DNA of 64,000 nucleotides, from positions 56,842,635-56,906,634 of the forward strand of contig JAJKFL010000005.1 of assembly GCA_021186555.1 (NCBI GenBank), written 5' to 3'. The position numbers and the translations under genes were made by a program. The DNA comes from Reticulitermes speratus (taxonomy: Eukaryota; Arthropoda; Insecta; Blattodea; Rhinotermitidae). Shown here one piece after another: positions 60,626 to 64,000 of this stretch; position 1 is the stretch's first letter, and every line of letters begins with the position of its first letter. The notes beneath the pieces are model-generated. The model saw only the letters and a list, made by a program, of their open reading frames with translations. It was not told where the DNA came from and made no database searches.

Positions 60626-61610
60626 GCTGTCTGTCAATGCCTGAGGAAGTGAATTTTGTGCTTCAAATGATGAAACGAGCTCTCAAAAGGTGCAAACTGT
60701 GCATTCTAAAATAAATGTGTTGGTTCTACGTAACTTCATGGGCTGTAGCCTACAATAACTCAAACAGTACTCGTTCTTCGCCCGGGTTCTTCTTAAAATA
60801 AATTGTACCGCATTATTTAGGAATTTATTATTTCTTACATCACACATTCCTACTTAATGAGTATTAATTTTTAGGCGCGTTCGCAAAAGTGAGAAATGCG
60901 ACTATTACCTTCGTCACATCCGTCTGCCTGTCCGTCCGCGTGAAACCATTCGGCTCCCACGGAACGGATTTTCACGAAATTTGATAAATCACACATAAGT
61001 ATGTCTGCGAGCCGGGAATGGTTTCCAGCAACAGCTTAGTACGCATGCGCGTATTGGCCGTCCCGTCTCGCCTACATACATCCGCGCCTGCTAGCGGCGT
61101 GCGCTCGGCATACGTCTGTGTTTGCTCTAGCGGCCACTGCCTGCAGTGTGTGCATGTGAACCGCGCTTCCTGTTAGAGCCAACGAAGAATTACGCAGCAG
61201 TTTTGCTTATCCACTGTTATTTGTTCCATCGACTTTCCTCAAGGTTCAGCGAACCTCCCAGTCACGTCCTAATACATGACATTAAACTTGTTCATCCTTC
61301 CAGGGACTTCCGCTTCTGATCGCAAGCGCTTGTAATTGCAATTCGTGATATGGACGTTAACGGCATTGTCATTGCTTCTTGGAAAATATGCATGCAAATG
61401 CCTGACGCGCTGTTGTATTTCGAAAACACTCGAATTTTGTGACAAACTTAAAGTTGGTTCTTTCTAGGCGCGGTCACAAAGCACTTGCGAAAAGCGACGT
61501 CCGTGCGCACAGAACAGCGATTCTCTTGCAATTTCGTATTTGGAATCTTTAATAAAATTTGTTGACACATTGCAATATTGGTTAAAAACGTAAACAAATT
61601 AAACTTTTCG
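60626..61610. other. No gene; two pieces of the GGCGCGTTCG repeat
   Basis: Family pieces at 60872-61020 (TTAGGCGCGTTCGCAAAAGT ... GGATTTTCACGAAATTTG) and 61466-61530 (TAGGCGCGGTCACAAAGCAC). Between them is a GC-richer stretch around 61030-61160 with no recognised gene. Confidence 0.5.
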
Positions 61611-61614
61611 TAAA

Positions 61615-61770
61615 GATGCGGATACATTTACGTGATGATGCAGATACATTTACGTGATGATGCAGATACATTTACGTGATGATGCAGATACATTTACGTG
61701 ATGATGCAGATACATTTACGTGATGATGCGGATACATTTACGTGATGATGCAGATACATTTACGTGATGA
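61615..61770. repeat. 22-bp tandem repeat, 7 copies
   Basis: Unit GATGCAGATACATTTACGTGAT with one G/A variant (GCGGATAC). Confidence 0.95.
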
Positions 61771-62148
61771 GTCTCTAAAAAGGAGACAGGCTGGTTTCTC
61801 TACGAGGTGCCAGATGATGCCGAGTAAATATGTGACGATGTAAACATGACGATGGAGCGTCACAGATTGTAAGTCGCCCCCTTTACTGCACCGTTGTTGA
61901 TCGGTTGATGATCTTGTGCGAAGACGCCGAGACATACTGTGTTTGTAAAACGTGGAAAGGCACACCCGAAACGTCGCATGTTCATGTTCTGCTTGTAATT
62001 ATTAATGAATTAAAAATCTAAGGCCAAAAACTGAGCCAGCGTGCCAGAAATGTGCGGCTCTGCGCAAATCCCGTAATTTATTTTCTCTCCAGTACTGTCC
62101 TAATGGCGTACTGAATGCGTGTCGCTTGTCCTGTGCCATACTTTACCC
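61771..62148. other. No gene seen
   Basis: Includes GTGCGAAGACGCCGAG and CACACCCGAAACGTCGCATG (61916-61980), which recall the foldback-family cores but lack stem pairing. Nothing else. Confidence 0.3.
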
Positions 62149-62551
62149 TCATCCCTCGATTTTCGCGGTGTCACCCCCCCCCCCCCCTCCTCAAAACCTG
62201 AACCTTTCAGAATATTCTGGAATGTTCTAGAAGCTTCACGCAGAAGTGCAGCGGCTCGTCATGCGATACCCACGTGACTTGTCCCTCCGACCAACGAAAG
62301 TGAACCATTCACAAATTAATTTTAAAAGCGCGTAAAAATAAATTAAATTGCTTTTCGTTTTGTTTCACTATTTTCGGTTAAATGGCTAAAAGAGATTTAC
62401 GGTAAAAAGGAGCATTAAAATGTATTATTATAGAGAAAAACACAAAAATAAATACTTAAACATTGTTTTGTGGGGAAGGCGGTCATTATTCGCGGAATTA
62501 CGCATTTCGCGGTGGGTCTTGCAACATAACCCCCGCAAAAGCGAGCGATGA
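62149..62551. mobile_element. pogo/Tigger-like MITE
   Basis: TCATCCCTCGATTTTCGCGG at 62149 and CCCCGCAAAAGCGAGCGATGA at 62531-62551 are imperfect inverted termini of a kind seen in Tigger-type elements. The ~400-bp interior is AT-rich, with a C-run at 62173-62187. No transposase. Confidence 0.65.
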
Positions 62552-62750
62552 GTGTAGCAAAATTGTTCTAGTATTTTGTCCCAATTACCTTGCTGCTAGT
62601 CCGACGCAGCCTGCTCTTTGTCCGACTTATCTAGCTTTGTGTCCGACTTAACCTTGCTATTTATATCGAAACAAACACTTCGGTGTTCGCTTGTCAGGCA
62701 CTGACTTGTGACGTCACAACTACTGTGCTTGTGTTCATACTTTGGTGCTG

Positions 62751-63423
62751 TTACGTTGATAGGCTACATGTTATGGCACGTTGATAGACTACATGTTATG
62801 GCACGTTGATAGGCTACATGTTACGGCACGTTGATAGGCTACATGTTACGTCACGTTGATAGGCTGCATGTTACGTCACGTTGATAGGCTACATGTTACG
62901 TCACGTTGATAGGCTACATGTTATGGCACGTTGATAGGCTACATGTTATGGCACGTTGATAGGCTACATGTTATGGCACGTTGATAGGCTACATGTTATG
63001 GCACGTTGATAGGCTACATGTTATGGCACGTTGATAGGCTACATGTTATGGCACGTTGATAGGCTACATGTTATGGCACGTTGATAGGCTACATGTTACG
63101 TCACGTTGATAGGCTACATGTTACGTCACGTTGATAGGCTACATGTTACGTCACGTTGATAGGCTACATGTTACGTCACGTTGATAGGCTACATGTTACG
63201 TCACGTTGATAGGCTACATGTTATGGCACGTTGATAGGCTACATGTTATGGCACGTTGATAGGCTACATGTTATGGCACGTTGATAGGCTACATGTTATG
63301 GCACGTTGATAGGCTACATGTTATGGCACGTTGATAGGCTACATGTTATGGCACGTTGATAGGCTACATGTTATGGCACGTTGATATGCTACATGTTACG
63401 TCACGTTGATAGGCTACATGTTA
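62751..63423. repeat. 25-bp minisatellite, ~26 copies
   Basis: Unit CACGTTGATAGGCTACATGT plus TATGG or TACGT. The two 5-bp end variants fall in blocks (about 62830-62910 and 63095-63215 are mostly TACGT), which indicates block duplication. Confidence 0.96.
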
Positions 63424-64000
63424 TTCCCAGTTATTCTTTAATAAATTTGTTAGGTTAATGATTCATTATTCATATTTTAGATGTGAAGTCGATCCTCTAA
63501 AAAGCAACATAACCAAAGCGCGTTGTCTTGTCTTCTTTGTCGCATTAACGCAGCACAGTCAGCGGGCCGCCGGCACGTGCGACGGAGCAGCGGCGGGAAA
63601 TGACAAACGGTAATTGTCAGATAAAATAAGGACGCGGATATAATTCTATAAACAGAATTAATCTTCCAGATTTATTGTTTTGGCAGTTGTTGTTACAAAA
63701 AGGGCAGCTGTGAAGTACGTGAACTAGTGTGCAGTCACTACGTGCAGTTTGTACTTGCACACGTCATCACGACACACTTCTAGGCACGTCGACAGCATGC
63801 TGACTTGTCAGCGCGAGCGACGTGACACAAAAAGTACTTCCTAATAATTCACCCATTTAGCGTAATGGTAAATCAGACAAGCCAGTTCAAAGTCCCCAGA
63901 GCAGTGCCCATTTTCAATAATGACGTCACTCACCGCCTATCGTGTACGAAGTCTGGTTCCCTTATTCACATCATTCCACCCTTGGACTATACTTCAGCCA
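63424..64000. other. No gene; partial MITE copy
   Basis: 63540-63630 matches the middle and right end of the MITE at 41531-41653 (AACGCAGCACAGTCAGCGGG... ATTGTCAGATAAAATA). The rest is unrecognised. Confidence 0.5.

Noticed and set aside
61916-61985. Hammerhead-like block ending CCCGAAACGTCGCATG
   Set aside because: No CTGANGA partner at the right distance and no stem II.

Overview
This is a piece of a large, repeat-rich eukaryotic genome, almost certainly a polyneopteran insect and most likely a cockroach or termite. The evidence is two spliced, insect-type secreted-protein genes with GT/AG introns of 0.1-10 kb, many decayed non-LTR retrotransposons (including a LINE family ending in an 'NLRVPQNAG'-like tail that I associate with Blattodea), tRNA-derived SINEs, pogo/Tigger and hAT elements, and long minisatellites. 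Nothing looks bacterial or viral. The species assignment is inference.

Genes. Both genes lie on the minus strand. (1) A complete four-exon apolipoprotein D-like lipocalin (exons 59559-59446, 57186-56964, 54624-54482, 52087-51773). Its splice phases agree and give 264 residues with a signal peptide, the GxW and TDYxxY motifs and four cysteines. (2) A partial group III secretory phospholipase A2. Exons at 40038-39896, 39755-39613, 36201-36042 and 34909-34766 keep phase through the calcium-loop/His-Asp core, and a probable last exon lies at 25084-24991. Its first exon was not found.

Layout. 0-6.5 kb: a 65-bp array, SINE and LINE scraps, and a 47-bp array growing out of a LINE 3' end. 6.5-11.1 kb: one 34-bp minisatellite. 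11.7-22.9 kb: foldback elements and a 4.4-kb unit present twice in tandem plus an inverted third part. Each full unit holds a fragment with a broken MYND zinc finger between inverted LTR-like repeats and a decayed RTE-like retroelement. 23.6-24.3 kb: a foldback element. 25-40 kb: the PLA2 gene, whose introns hold 36-bp, 40-bp and 114-bp arrays and a ~0.65-kb palindrome. 40-51 kb: arrays, LINE scraps, a Penelope-like element nested in a LINE, and a Tigger remnant. 51.7-59.6 kb: the lipocalin, every intron of which is filled with repeats. 60-64 kb: a hAT MITE, a pogo-like MITE and a 25-bp array. Tandem arrays make up roughly a third of the window.

Most interesting signal. Several unrelated-looking foldback elements share the same hidden architecture: inverted arms, a hammerhead-ribozyme core (CTGANGA ... 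GAAA ... NTH) with a tiny palindromic stem III, and in four of them a common outer tail AAAATGCACGG or a close variant. One copy also carries what looks like the C-terminal end of a Penelope-like endonuclease and an 11-bp target duplication. I interpret these as Penelope-like elements and derivatives. The three best ribozyme candidates are at 22166-22210, 39094-39138 and 48157-48200 (+). A second notable pattern is minisatellites that begin exactly at LINE ends, and a 114-bp satellite that appears to travel inside a mobile element with fixed ends.
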